Positions 1 to 12,200 of a stretch of 64,000 nt of DNA are shown piece by piece. The DNA lies in contig JAOWCC010001634.1 in the NCBI GenBank assembly GCA_030867875.1, positions 39,389,403 through 39,453,402 of the forward strand, in the 5' to 3' direction. This DNA comes from Actinernus sp. WN-2022 (taxonomy: Eukaryota; Cnidaria; Anthozoa; Actiniaria; Actinernidae). Numbering within the stretch: position 1 is the first letter of the stretch; the number at the start of each line of letters is the position of its first letter. The position numbers and the translations under genes were made by a program. The notes below the pieces were generated by a model. It was given only the letters and a program-made list of their open reading frames with translations, did not search any database and had not been told where the DNA came from.

Positions 1-842
1 TGTTACTTGTAGTGGAAGCCTGGGTGTTTCCATGGCAACATCATAATTTGCACAATGATGTGTATTTTCCATAATACCACGTATGTGCAAAGTTTCATTA
101 GTTTTTATCCAATATTTGTAGAGATATTCTTCATTTTGTGATTTGTCTCCAAGGCTGTGCAAACAATATGACGTCATAGGTAATCTCATTTGCATATTAC
201 AAAAACCTGAATATCGAATATCTGAAACGAGAAGAGATGTTGACAAACGGAAAATGTCATTATTCCTCTTTAACATTAGCTCAACTTAATTTTCGCTTCA
301 TATGCACTTTAATACCATTAGCCTATCTAAAAAGCTTTGCCGGTTTCCCTCTACCCGACTGCCCAAACAGGGATTCTCAAGATTGTGAACCACGAACTTT
401 TCATTGGCCGAACTTAAGCATAACTTTGATAAATAAATGTAAAAACCTTTCCATATATAGTTCTCTATGATACGGGTCATCTCTCCGACGGCCGACGGTC
501 TGAATGAACCAGTCGCGACGAACTTGGTTAACGCTGATACCAGAGCGACGACAGTTGTCCCAAATATCGCTAAATTAATGTTGGTCAGTTGTGTTCTTTT
601 GTGTCTTAAGGAAATTAACGTTATTTTCCACCATCGACTGTAGATTTTTCTCTTCCTGTGACAAGGCCAATGAAAAGTTCCAGAGGCCCATTTCGACGTC
701 GACCATTTCATAGAATAATATATTTAACTCATTAGCAGAGCACATTTTAGTGAACTGAGTTCCAGAGGCCCGTCATTTCATAGAATAATAGATTTAACTC
801 ATTAGCATTGAGCACATCATAGTGAACTGAGTTCCAGGGTCC

Positions 843-965
843 GTGTAACAGCGAGTCAAAGTCCGCGGGAAAATTTACAGACAAATGTATGGAAAACTTA
901 AAATACGATTGCACGCTTCCCAGCACAGCTACATCCCTCAAATGTTGATCAGTTAATCAGACAGT
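843..965. repeat. Partial copy of the 5050-5530 palindromic element
   Basis: Contains the landmarks aacagcgagtcaa, gaaaatttacagacaaatg, acgattgcacgcttc and agctacatccctcaaa in the same order as the right half of the palindrome at 5285-5390. Only one arm is present. Confidence 0.75.
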
Positions 966-999
966 GAATACTTAAAGTACTACTGAAGCGAAATTTCAT

Positions 1000-1551
1000 C
1001 ATTAAAGTTAAGATCTCACTTGAAATTCCTTTCGAAATGAGGAAGACTAGCATTTTCTGTTTGTCAATATCTCATCTCGTTCCAGAGATATTAAGGTTTT
1101 TGGAATATGCAAATTAGATGGTCTGTGACGTCATAAGGTTGACACAGCCATGAAGACAAATCACAAAATGAAGAATATCTCTGCAAATAGTGGGTAAAAA
1201 CAATTGACACTTTTCACACATATGGCACGAAGGAAAATACAGGTCATTATGAAAGGAGCCTGGGGCCAAGACTGTTTCCCATGGCAACATCATGATTTCC
1301 ACAGTGATGTGTATTTTCCTTAGTACTACACATGTGCAAAGTTTCAATTGTTTTTACCCACGATTTGCAGAGATATTCTTCATTTTGTGATTGTCTTAAT
1401 GGCTGTGTCAACCTTATGACGTCACAGATCATCTAATTTGCATATTCCAAAAACCTTAATATCTCTGGAATGAGATGAGATATTGACAAACACAAAATGC
1501 TATTCTTCCTCATTTCGAAAGGACTTTCAAGTGAGATCTTAATTTTAATGA
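1000..1551. repeat. Long inverted-repeat (foldback) element
   Basis: The arm at about 1000-1225 is the reverse complement of about 1326-1551 with few mismatches. Both arms contain the landmarks tttgcatat/atatgcaaa, tgacgtca and tcatttcgaaagga. The bases 1-235 are a separate, unpaired copy in the same orientation as the right arm. The remainder of 1-3060 holds other repeats and no exon I can support. Confidence 0.8.
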
Positions 1552-2015
1552 GCACTGAAATTACGATAGTGCCATGATGAATTTCAAATTTTATTTATCA
1601 AGATAAGCCAACCTACTCATTGTTGTATTCTTTTATGTTTTTCATGTATTGTAATCATTCCATCTTGTGTGAAATAAATGTTGTTGTTACAAATCGCGTC
1701 CTTATCGGTTTGCCGTCTTAAAAACACCTGATAGTGCTCCTGTGCCTTATTATTTTCCCCGTCCATATTCTTAGGATATAGACACATTCAAACACGACTG
1801 GTAGAACCATCAGCCAAGTCACTGAACTCAGGAGACGCCTTTGTTCTCGTTACTCCTAAGAGTGTATATGTATGGCTAGGACGGTCCGCGAGCATCATGA
1901 AGAAAGCCAAGGTAAATTATTACGTGGTAAATCTTTACATGGTAAAGTTGAAGGTAAAGGTTAGCCTGCTTGCCGGCCCTCCTGTAATTTTTTTCGGTCG
2001 TTTCTTTTCGGATTG

Positions 2016-2098
2016 GGTCACCTGTGGCACGCGGTCAAAATGGGGCGAGGACAAAAAAATTGTCCTCGCCCCATTTTGACCGCGTGCCACAGGTGACC
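2016..2098. repeat. Perfect palindrome, about 39-base arms, 5-base A loop
   Basis: Bases 2016-2054 are reverse complemented at 2060-2098 around an A-rich centre with no mismatch seen. A diverged single-arm relative, sharing cctgtgg.gcgcggtcaa, occurs near 4478-4510. Confidence 0.9.
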
Positions 2099-2104
2099 GG
2101 CTAG

Positions 2105-2975
2105 GTAAAGGTTAACAGTAACTGTATTTAATAAAACATCGGTAACTCGTGACAGTCTAGTGAGACTGATAAACTTGAGCCGGCCAACATGAGAAGACGT
2201 GAAGATCTAACCATTTGCAGTTCGAAAAAGTTTCATTTAATTTATTTGCCACAAATATAAATAGTAAATTTACAAATAATAAAATAAGTGGCAGGGTAGC
2301 CCAAGAGAAACCATAAAGGCTTGTGAGGTTTTGGGCCACCTCGTTATAATTGATATTCGTTAATGAAATTGATCGAGGCGGCAAACGCTACACGCTAACT
2401 AAACAAATACATTACAATGCAACACGTGAAGATTAATACAATTAATTAATTGCGGGAGAGAAGATAGTTCTTAAGTTTGAATCGGAAAGAAGAAAAAGAC
2501 ATTGCGTTACGTATATTTGAACTGAAACTATTGTAAAATTTAGGACCTTGGAAACTAACAGAGAGCTGTCTTATATTTGTTCTACCCAAAGGAACATGAA
2601 ATAAATGAGAACTTCGGGTATTGTAACCGTGAATTTGATCGTTCCTCAACAATAAGTTGTCAAAAGCTGGAGGAAGTAAATTGTTTTGATACTAATACAT
2701 AAATTTTCCCAAATTGAGTAAATAAATATCTTCAAATTTCAAAATCCTTCGTTGTTTGAATATTGGGTGAGTATGGGCGTCAAATGCTTCCTTATCTATA
2801 ATTCTAATTATACGTTTGGCAAAATAATACGGTGTAAGTTAGATGGATACGTTGAGCTGGTTTCACAAAGGCAGCACCTTCTACTCAGTTATGTTAAGAC
2901 CCTGAAGTGTTGATCAGGGTTTTGAACCCGTGACCTCTCGCTCGTCATACCGGAGCTTAACCACAGAGATAACTG
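2105..2975 (-). mobile_element. tRNA-derived SINE copy (minus) split by a LINE fragment
   Basis: On the minus strand, from about 2975 down, there is a tRNA-like head (gtggttaagctcc, then B-box-like gggttcaaaaccc). The body continues gggtcttaa, actgagtagaaggt and ctttgtgaaac. The rest of the body resumes at 2230-2105 after the LINE fragment. Related body sequence is at 41715-41890 and, minus strand, near 36520-36640. Family name unknown. Confidence 0.65.
2240..2850 (-). pseudogene. Non-LTR retrotransposon 3' fragment (LINE, C-terminal end of pol)
   Basis: The minus strand encodes FDAHTHPIFKQRRILKFEDI at about 2800-2700, one stop, then HGYNTRSSHLFHVPLGRTNI and FQGPKFYNSFSSNIRN down to 2446. 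This is the typical region after the reverse transcriptase in L2/CR1-type LINEs. At least one in-frame stop makes it a dead copy. It interrupts the SINE above. Confidence 0.75.
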
Positions 2976-3060
2976 GGTGGCAACCGGGCGCTACGGTTTC
3001 CTATCGGGCTGCAGCTGTTGTTATGGTTGCTATTGTTTTAACTCGTTCTGTCTCTGCCAG

Positions 3061-3208
3061 GCTGCTGAGGTATCGACGATCATCGTGAAGCAGAAGGACT
3101 TAGGCTGTAATGCCAAGAAGTCACACTTTATCGACCAGGACGAAGAGAGTTCAGTAACAGGAGCAGTGTCCTTCTGGAAACATCTTGGTGGTAAAACTGA
3201 GGTTGCAG
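3061..3208 (+). CDS. SVIL: SVIL-like exon a (end of gelsolin repeat 1)
   Basis: Acceptor tctctgccag ends at 3060 and donor gcag|gtaaag follows 3208. The exon enters in phase 0 and leaves with one extra base. It encodes KQKDLGC and later SFWKHLGG, matching the supervillin stretch that carries a C followed by FWKLLGG. It is the first recognisable coding exon in the window. Upstream exons were searched for by eye in 1-3060 and none was found. Confidence 0.88.
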
Positions 3209-6200
3209 GTAAAGCGAGTTATGATCCCGGGGGGTACTCCCATAAATACGCTGTTTGGATATATGCTGTTTTAGTCTGAAAGAGGGTCCAATCTTTCGCA
3301 TTTTTAGTCTGGAACAGGGTAATTTCTTGACAGGGAAGTAGGAGTCCGCACATTTTCATATATTTCTCTTGTTATGAAATAGAGTATACAGGTCTGAAAA
3401 AAGGTATGGAAAATCTTATAATTTGGTCTGAAAAGGGGTCAGAGTTTTGAGATCCGGGCGGCACACTTCCACCCGAAATTCCTATTATGACAACCTTATT
3501 CCCAGGCGTCTTTGCACACCTAATCCAAGATGGCGTCGAAGTGCGCAAAGACCACTGGGAACGAGGTTGAAGGGTGTGATTGACACACTTGACTTGCGTG
3601 CGCAAGTATGATGCAGCGGTGTCATTGAGCGTGCGCAGTAAGAAATGAGAGGGTGTGGGATCGAGAATGCGGAAACTGTTATCTATTGAAATATTACTAT
3701 GGACTCTTCAAGCTTTTTTGATTTTTCTTGACTGATCTGTTGTATTGTTTCAGTAGGGGAGTCAGGATGACGTACTAGTAAAGGGATCGCCTCCCATGCA
3801 CCTCTGCGGCTCGGGTTCGATCCTGGCTAAGGTCGCATGTGGGCTGAGCTGGTTGGTTCTCCTTTTGGCCCCAAGGATTTTTCGTCATCTTGCTGGTTTT
3901 TTCTCCCTTCTCTAAAACCAATAATCTTAGCTTTAATTCAAGCTAGTCAGTTAGAGGTGTGCTCCGAGATCACACATGAACTGTAGAGCGTTGCCTGAGG
4001 CGCCTTCGTATGCTCAATTCAGGTCAACCGCGTGAGTTGCGCCATTTCTTATTCGAAGTGGCGATAAGTGAAGACTCGTTTCTTTTCTTCATTTCATGTT
4101 TTCTATTTTCTTCTTTGCTTTTTTTCTTTCCTTCTTTAATGTTGGAAAGAAGGTATTGAAAGGAAAGTCTCTTCCATGAGAAGTGACAAGCTAATTTTGC
4201 AAAGACGCGTTTTTTAATGACATGTTCACAACACTTCTTGTATTTTTCTCGCAGATGCCAAAAACTTCCCAGCAGACGAGAAGTACGAGAAAGGCATGCA
4301 GGCAACGAACATCGTATATCGTGTAGATTACACGAGTGATCCTCCCATACTGAAACGTAGAGATGACTTGTCAGGAAGAGTCCTTAGCGAGAAGTTCATG
4401 GATCCAAATCATGTACGTAAGGCACCATGCTAGTGGCTCGTCGTGGAGTTTTTTTGCGGAAGGTTTGGTTTTGGGTTACCTGTGGTGCGCGGTCAAGGTG
4501 CTGGGGACGGGAAACGATTACTATCAGATGATCCAAATCACATTTGCCGGAAAAATTACTGTCTATTTATTTTTCAATTATACTTTTGGGATCATATTTG
4601 GCACCATTAGCAAGGGTTGGCGGATTTGATTTCGTAATCGGTCACGTTGGACTGGTCTGCAAAACGTGCGTCATTTTGGTTTAAATTTCACACTATATTT
4701 GGACACCTACTATCGGACAGCTTACTTTGATCGCTTCAAGTCGTATAACGAAGAGGACTGTTGCCAATGTTTTCCTTCCTTTGTGATCTTTAGTAATTGT
4801 GGCTAATTGTGGTTTGCATAACCGAATTCCTTTCGAATTTTTATATTCTCCCTGAAAGTCGACTTAAGAGATCCGTCCGCTGACTGGACATGCGTAGCAT
4901 GTGGTTTCTCTTTTTTCTTTACACAAGAACCGAAAGTTCTAAATTAGATCTAGATCTGAGCAGTAGATGATAAACCACAACGTGGATGTACCATTATGGA
5001 AAATAATCATTCATTTATTAAATTGCATAGCACACATCGCAAAACCAGTTCGCGGTTTACAATTCCGATATTTTGAAAGGGGTGCAAACATGGCGCGAAA
5101 TACAGTGTTTGTATGGGAATCCGATACCAAATAATTTCCGTAAAATCGAATTTCTGAAATATTTACCACCTGCAAACTTAAGATACCAGGAAATCGATTA
5201 ACCGATCATAACTTGAGGGATGTAGCTGTGCTGGGAAGCGTGCAATCATGCTTTCAGTTTTCCATATATTTGTCTGTAACAGCGAGTCAACGTCCGCGAG
5301 AAAATTTACAGACAAATGTATGGAAAACTGAAAACACGATTGCACGCTTCTTAGCACAGCTACATCCCTCAAATTTTGATCAGTTAATCTTTTACCAGGT
5401 ATCTTAAGTTTGCAGACTGTGAATATTTTAGATATTCGATTTTACCGAAATGATTTGGCATCGGATTCCCACACAAACACTGATTTCGCGCCATGTTTGC
5501 ACCCTTTCAAAATGTCGGAATTAACCGCGAATGGTCCATTGTAAGTTTAACAAACTATCATACATGAACATTTTCACCACATTCCTGAGATAATAAAAGT
5601 ACGCAATCAAATGGCGACCAATGTAGAGGGGAGTCAGGGTGGCGCAGTAATCAGTGCTTCTATCACCGCTGTTGTCAGGATTTGATTTCCGAATGCGTCG
5701 CCATACGGGAGTTGAGTTTGTTTCTATCTCGCCCTTGCTCTGAGGGTTTTTCTCCGGTTTTCCTCCCTCTTCAAATATCAACCTAAATTCCAAATCGACC
5801 GAGGAATTCGTGTCCCCGATTCGTAGACCATTGTAGGGTCAGCTGCATTAGGCCTGATTCAAAAGTCGAACTTTTCATGCACCGAACCTAAGTAGATCAA
5901 AAGAAGCCCCCTAATTATCTTTTGGTTCAATTGCGTTCGGCGCATGAAAAGTTCGTCGTTTGAATCGGGTCTGAGACATGTTAATAAAGTTGTTTTGTGT
6001 TATCGACCAATTTCTCCTCCTTAACCTCGTTCTAGGCGTACGTGTTGGATTTCGGTGCTGAGGTCTACTTGTGGTTAGGACGTAACTGCACTCGTTCAGC
6101 TCGACTGAAGGGCATGAAGCTTACCCAGGAGGTATTCGATGACAAGTTCAAATTCAAGGTAAGTGTTTTTCGATGTTCCATCAGAGCAGTTTAAACCATG

Positions 6201-9200
6201 TTATTTTTATAGATATGTTTTAAAGAAACTTGAAGGTTCAAGTAAAAACAATCATGAATTACTTCAGTTCGTACTTCATTTCATGAATTACTTTAGCTCG
6301 TCACGTTTGTACTTGCTCCCGCGTGATTGGCTCTGCATGAATTACTTTCAATTGGTATTTGGTTTTACTTTGCCTCGTGATTGGTTCAAGTAAAACCAAT
6401 CACGTTTACTTCAGCTCGTGATTGGCTCATTGCGTTTTTACTTGCTCGTGATTGGGTCATTGCGCTTTTACTTGCTACCTTGATTGGCTCTGTAATTACT
6501 TTTGTTTTGGTTTTATAACATTCAATCGAAAACCGCTATATTATTTCGCAGAGCAACATCAACCCATTCGACCCCAAGACCGTTGCGAAGGAGGCAGTAA
6601 CACGCGAGGTGCCAAGACCATCCTGGGCACTGCTTGGTAGAATGACTGCGCGATCAGAGACCGTCCTGTTTAGAGAAAAGTTCACCGACTGGCCTGACCA
6701 CAATGTTGACTACACTAAGGATTTCGTCAAGAAACCTCTCAGTGGTAGCTTTACTCATTTGGCGGTGAAAAAGGTAAGCACATGTACTGATGTTATTGAC
6801 AGTGGACTATCTAATCTAATACTCTTGCATCTCCTGCTAACGACTAATATAAAAGTGCCTATAACCCTTTTTGCAAATTTTAGAGCTATGAATCTCCGAA
6901 AAGTTTTGAGTACTTCTGTGAAGAAAGTTTTGGTTTACAGTGAATACCAACCTCGTCCCCAGGGTCTTCTCGGTCAGATCCAAGTTGGCGGCTACTCAGA
7001 GAGAAGACCCTGGTAAACGCTGAACTGTCACGTATTCTGATTGGCTCTTCGATTATGACGCAAGGGTTGTTCTAACAATGCTTTTTATTGGCCAAACGGA
7101 CTGAGTCCAGAGAGATGAACTTGTATATAGTTTAGATTGCTCAAATTTTATCAATAAAACAATTTTAAATAACCTTAAAACACGTTGTGTAGATAGAGCA
7201 ATAGATGAAGTGCATTACTGGGTAGTTTTCTGGTAAGGTTCATCAGTGGGAAAGCCAGGAGAAGCCGTTAAACCTGAACATGTGCGATCGATCGCTTCGC
7301 TTCAACGCTAACGGAAAATGAACGGCTTTTTAGGATTCTCTTAGATTGCCAAATCACGTGACAAAATACTCCCAAAATCTGCGAGTATTTGATCACGTGA
7401 TCCAGCCTTTACCAGGGTCTTCTCTCTGAGTAGCCGCCATCTTGGATCTGACCGAGAAGACCCTGGGGACGAGGTTGAGTGAATACTTTGTTCTTCACTT
7501 GTTTGAAATCGTGTAAATTTGACCGTTCCTGACCCATCACCGCGTAAGTAAAAGTCTGGGTCGATTCCCGAGAAGACGTCATATAATTAATTCGACTTTG
7601 CAATGATTTGAAGAAGTACTTAAAATGTTGACTAAAATGACTTTTTCTTTACTGACAACTCGCAAACTGTGTATATTCCCTATAAATCGATGTTGTTGTG
7701 ATAGAAAGGCGCCATGGAGAATACTACTGAATGCATTAATGAGATGACGTCTACTCAGGAATCTACCCAGACTTTTACTTATACGGTCATGGATCAGAAA
7801 AGGTGAAATTTACACGATTTCAAACAAGCGTAGAACATGAAGTATTTTCTGTAAGCGAAAACTTTCTTCACAGAAGTACTCAAAACATTTGGAAGGTTCG
7901 TAGCTATAAGAATTGCAAGAAGTGTTATAGGCACTTTAACGACAATTAATAATAAGGTTTGTCGCCAGAGGGTTATAAACTGCCACCACCCCTCCCCCAT
8001 CAAACTGCCGCCTCCCCCCCCCCCCCCCCCCCCTCCCCCTCAACTCCTTTCAATCTCATATCAAGCCCGGATTAAATTTAGCCGCTGGATGTCCCTCACT
8101 GTGTTACAATAAACAAGGTTTGCATAGTCTTCAGAAGCACTTGACTCGGTGTAGAGAGAGTCCTTGAAAATTACTTAAATTGAAAACAACTCTTAAAGTC
8201 ATTGTATTTCTTCATATGGCCTTAAGTAAGTCCTTGAATTTGCCCATAATAATAGAACATTTAAAGCGTCTCTGTAAAATACACATCATTAATTATAATC
8301 CTTCTAATGTCGGCCTGCCTGCCGTCTTGGAACTGACCGAGAAGACCCTGGGAACGAGGTCGGTGTAACGCAATGAATGGGCCTTTTGCAGGAATGCGAT
8401 CACGTGGTTGTACCGAGATGGCAAAAATATCTTAATTCGTTGATTTATGGCGGTTTTGTACGAGATCGGTAGTGTTATTAGCAAAACCTGTTTGTAAATG
8501 CTATTTTCCACTTTCATTCGACTGCCAGTCTTTCTAAAACAGCGTTTTAAAGTTTGTTTGCCATCTAGTAAAGCCTTTCCCATGGGATCACGAGCACAAT
8601 TCATTCATTATTGAAGTGATATATCAACACGTGACTGTTTCCTGCAGTGGCCTATTCCTGCCTTGAAAAGTCATTGAAAAGTTCTTGAAAAAAATGTCTG
8701 ATTATTCTGTACCGGAACCCTGATATAAACGTGGTTTATACTTTGCCTGATCCTGGCGACAACCCAGATAATGTATCACATTATTGATAATTTTAATTAT
8801 GCAGGTGCTTTTCGCATGCTTTGACCTTCTTTGTCATACGTATTTATTTTTCCTTATTCTATTATATCACCTTGCAATAGTCACAAATACTTCACAAGTA
8901 TTCACCAGTAGTTAAGCACTTTAACACCACCACATTTCTCGCGATGCTGGTTTGTAAAGCACGGTTTAATTCATATTTCAAAAACCATGAATAATTAATG
9001 AGCATTTTGTCCAATCAGATGAAGCAAATCAGTCACGTGCATGCTCCTTCATACCTGATAAAATCTCATCATTCTAAAAGGCCCGCGGAGGGATTTGAAT
9101 TCTGTCCCAGGGGGAAACGGGGTTAATGATTGAGACAATGGATAAAAACCTTGCAACTCTTGGAATTTCTATTGATGCTTCAGCTTTCTCATTGAATTGC

Positions 9201-12200
9201 TAATTAGGATGAACGTTTTATATATAGAATACTAATGAACATGAAATTTTATATAAAGTTTCATCCCTTAATAAGAATTCACTGATAAAGACCCAAAGAT
9301 AGCAAAAAGGACACGGAACATAAGGTACCTAGATAATCAGTTTTGCACTAAATTTACTAATATTAGCAGACTACCGAGATACACAGATAATATTTTTAAA
9401 ATGAAGTTATCCAACTACCATTACTTGTTTACCGAGCCACTATGGGCTCCTGGTAGTTCCAATTATTAAACCAAACTCGAAGCCGTAAAATAATAAAAAC
9501 GTGCATTAAACTTACATATTTTGTGCCGGAGTAAAACATTTAGAGTCTGCCGTCAAGTCAGTCACATCGCTTTCCAAGTCTTGAACTTTATCGAGGTAAA
9601 CCACGACACCAAATCCTTCAAGTGCAGGTTCTTCTTGCATTGCGAAACGCCGCTTCAAACAACATAGTACATGTATGGTAATGTTCGTAATTGTAGGCGG
9701 TGATTACTCGAATATTTTGCATGGCGTTGTGAATACAAAGGTTCAATGGTTCGTTAAGTAACCATTCCCTTGAGATGTGCGTCTTTCTTTCGTTGCATTC
9801 TTAAAGCGTTTTTGAAGCCGTTTAAAACACTCACAGCACGTGTTTTATCAAGTCTAAAAATTCTCGGGCTTCGCCCTCGAATTTTTAAACTTGATAAAAC
9901 ACTGCTGTTCATGTTTTAAACAGTACTTAAAACTTAATATTTACAACATAGTGGGTACCCCAGCCAATGCTCGGAGCTCGAATTTCAGTGTTCACATACT
10001 TCACAGCAACCATTTAACTATTCTTCTCTTGGTGTTTACTTTGTAAAAGCTTAGCATGAGCTTCAATAACAATTAATAACTTACCATGCAAAACACTCCC
10101 TTTCAAATCGCGAAAATCAGTCGAGAAACAGGTCTCCGAGCGCGGTCAGAAGATTGATAAACAGCGAAAGGCCACGTGGCCAGAGGAAAGGTACCCTGCG
10201 CACAGCCGCTGCTCACCCTCATAAATCAACGCGTTCTCCCCATTGAATTAACAACTATCCTTAAATGTCAAACACGCTTGGAATAATGATAATCGTTAAT
10301 TCTACGACAAATCCTAACCCGAACCACAAACCAATCCCTAACCATCGGGCGAGTTCACGGGTAAACAAGAAGAGAAGGTAAAGAGAGGGAAAATATTTTT
10401 TGACCGCTCCTACTCGGACTCGAACTCGAACTCGTAACCCTTTGCGTTGTGCTGCAGTGTAGTGCAGACGTCTTCACCACTACACTAATCCGGTTTACCG
10501 CCTTGGAATGTGACAAATGTTTATCTTACTGGTTTTAAGAATGTCATTAGAATTAACGATTATCATTATTTCAAGCGTATTTGCCATTTAAGGATAGTTG
10601 TTAATTCAACGGGGAGGATGTGTTGCGTAAATCGGGAAAGAGCGCTCCCATTTTTTTAGTGTGAGCAGTGGCTGTACACAGGCTAGAGGAATGGGGTTGG
10701 GGAGATATGTACAGGACCCGAACAGATCCCAGTACCCGAACAGATCCCAGGACCCCAACAGATCCCCAATTGTACCCGAACAGATCCCAGGACCCGAACA
10801 GATCCCCAATACGCGACTTTCATAATGGCCGCCTCCTAATTTGCATATGTGATTTCCCGTTTCGGTAGTTTATCCACATGCACAGAAAATATGAACATTG
10901 GCATGTGAAAGAGCATGTCGACATTAGTGAACTTGTGAAAGTTGAGTGCTGTGGCTTATAAAGCAATGAAGTTACAGCCAGTTGAAATTAGAGAGATTTG
11001 TATGAGAAAAACAACGGAGGCCTTTCTAGCCTCGCTTTCATGTTTTCCTGCATTACAAATGCTCATAGCTCAGCAGCAATTCTTCACATTGCTCTAAAAC
11101 TCAAGACAATTACTAGTTTTAATGTGATCTTTCATGTGGTAGCATTGGTGTCCCTCAATAGATTTATCTTCCAAATTATGCAAATTAGGAGGCGGCTGGA
11201 GGCGGCCATTATGAAAGTCGTGTATTGTACCCGAACAGATACCCAATTGTACCCGAACAGATCCTGAAGGATTTATAGTAATGGACTCGTGGAAAGTGGA
11301 TGGAACGTGGTAAACTTAGCTAAACTTCGTCAACATTCTCCCTCTAGAGCAAACATTAATGACATATGTGACTCCAAGCTGATGACGTCATTAGTCACGT
11401 GACTTTAGTTACGTATGCGGAACCGGAACGGGATCTGCGCGCATTTAGAGACTTGGAGTACACATTTTGTTTATATAACTAATATTCAACTAGCAACAAA
11501 AACTCTTTTTAACATTTTTAACTGGTATTCGCAACACAACATCATATAATTCACACCTGCCTCTCGTTTTATTTTCACGAGTTGCTTTTTTAGGCATGAA
11601 TAATGTTAAAATCCGTGTTTCACAGTCACATTGCACGATGCCACTTGTAGCGGTGACATTTGACCTGTAAATCGGCAAGCCTAGTACTAGAGTAATTTCC
11701 GACCTATTTACCGGGTATTTACGTGTTTCCCTTTCTTCAATTGCTTGTCTTCTAATTCTTCGCCACCACCAGCGCCTAGCATTTTTATGCAGATTGCCTC
11801 TACTGAAAAAAACGTCTCTATACACATGTATACAAAATATTAGAAAGAAAGACGTACAGGGAATGGGTGGATGAATGGACGAATGAACAAACGAATGCTA
11901 GCTCTCTATCTGTTTTTAAGACTAAGCTTGGATAGTATTTACAGGATTAATGTTATTTTAGTTTTTATTTTGCATTTTATTGTAAGTCGGATATATTTTA
12001 TATATTTTTATATTTAATAATTTAATGTTGGCGTCATAACTGTATCCTGTATATAGTTGCTGCTGACTAAATAAATGTAGATGAAAAGAAAACAGGTTTG
12101 AGTCACAATGTATGTCATGTTCAACAATTCACCTTGTTGGGATTTAGTTGTTGTTTAACTTAGCTCTGATTGCCGTAATTTAATGAGGCAAAATGAGTCA

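Noticed and set aside
747..941. MRDVAVLGSVQS frames (also at 5178-5407)
   Set aside because: Identical peptide starts arise from both arms of a palindromic MITE; no gene.
6609..7016. 135-codon frame starting MPRPSWALL
   Set aside because: The first part is the supervillin-like exon ending at 6773; the remainder is intron and MITE.
10400..10500. tRNA gene on the minus strand
   Set aside because: A- and B-box-like segments are present but no cloverleaf could be built; more likely a SINE head inside an inverted-repeat element.
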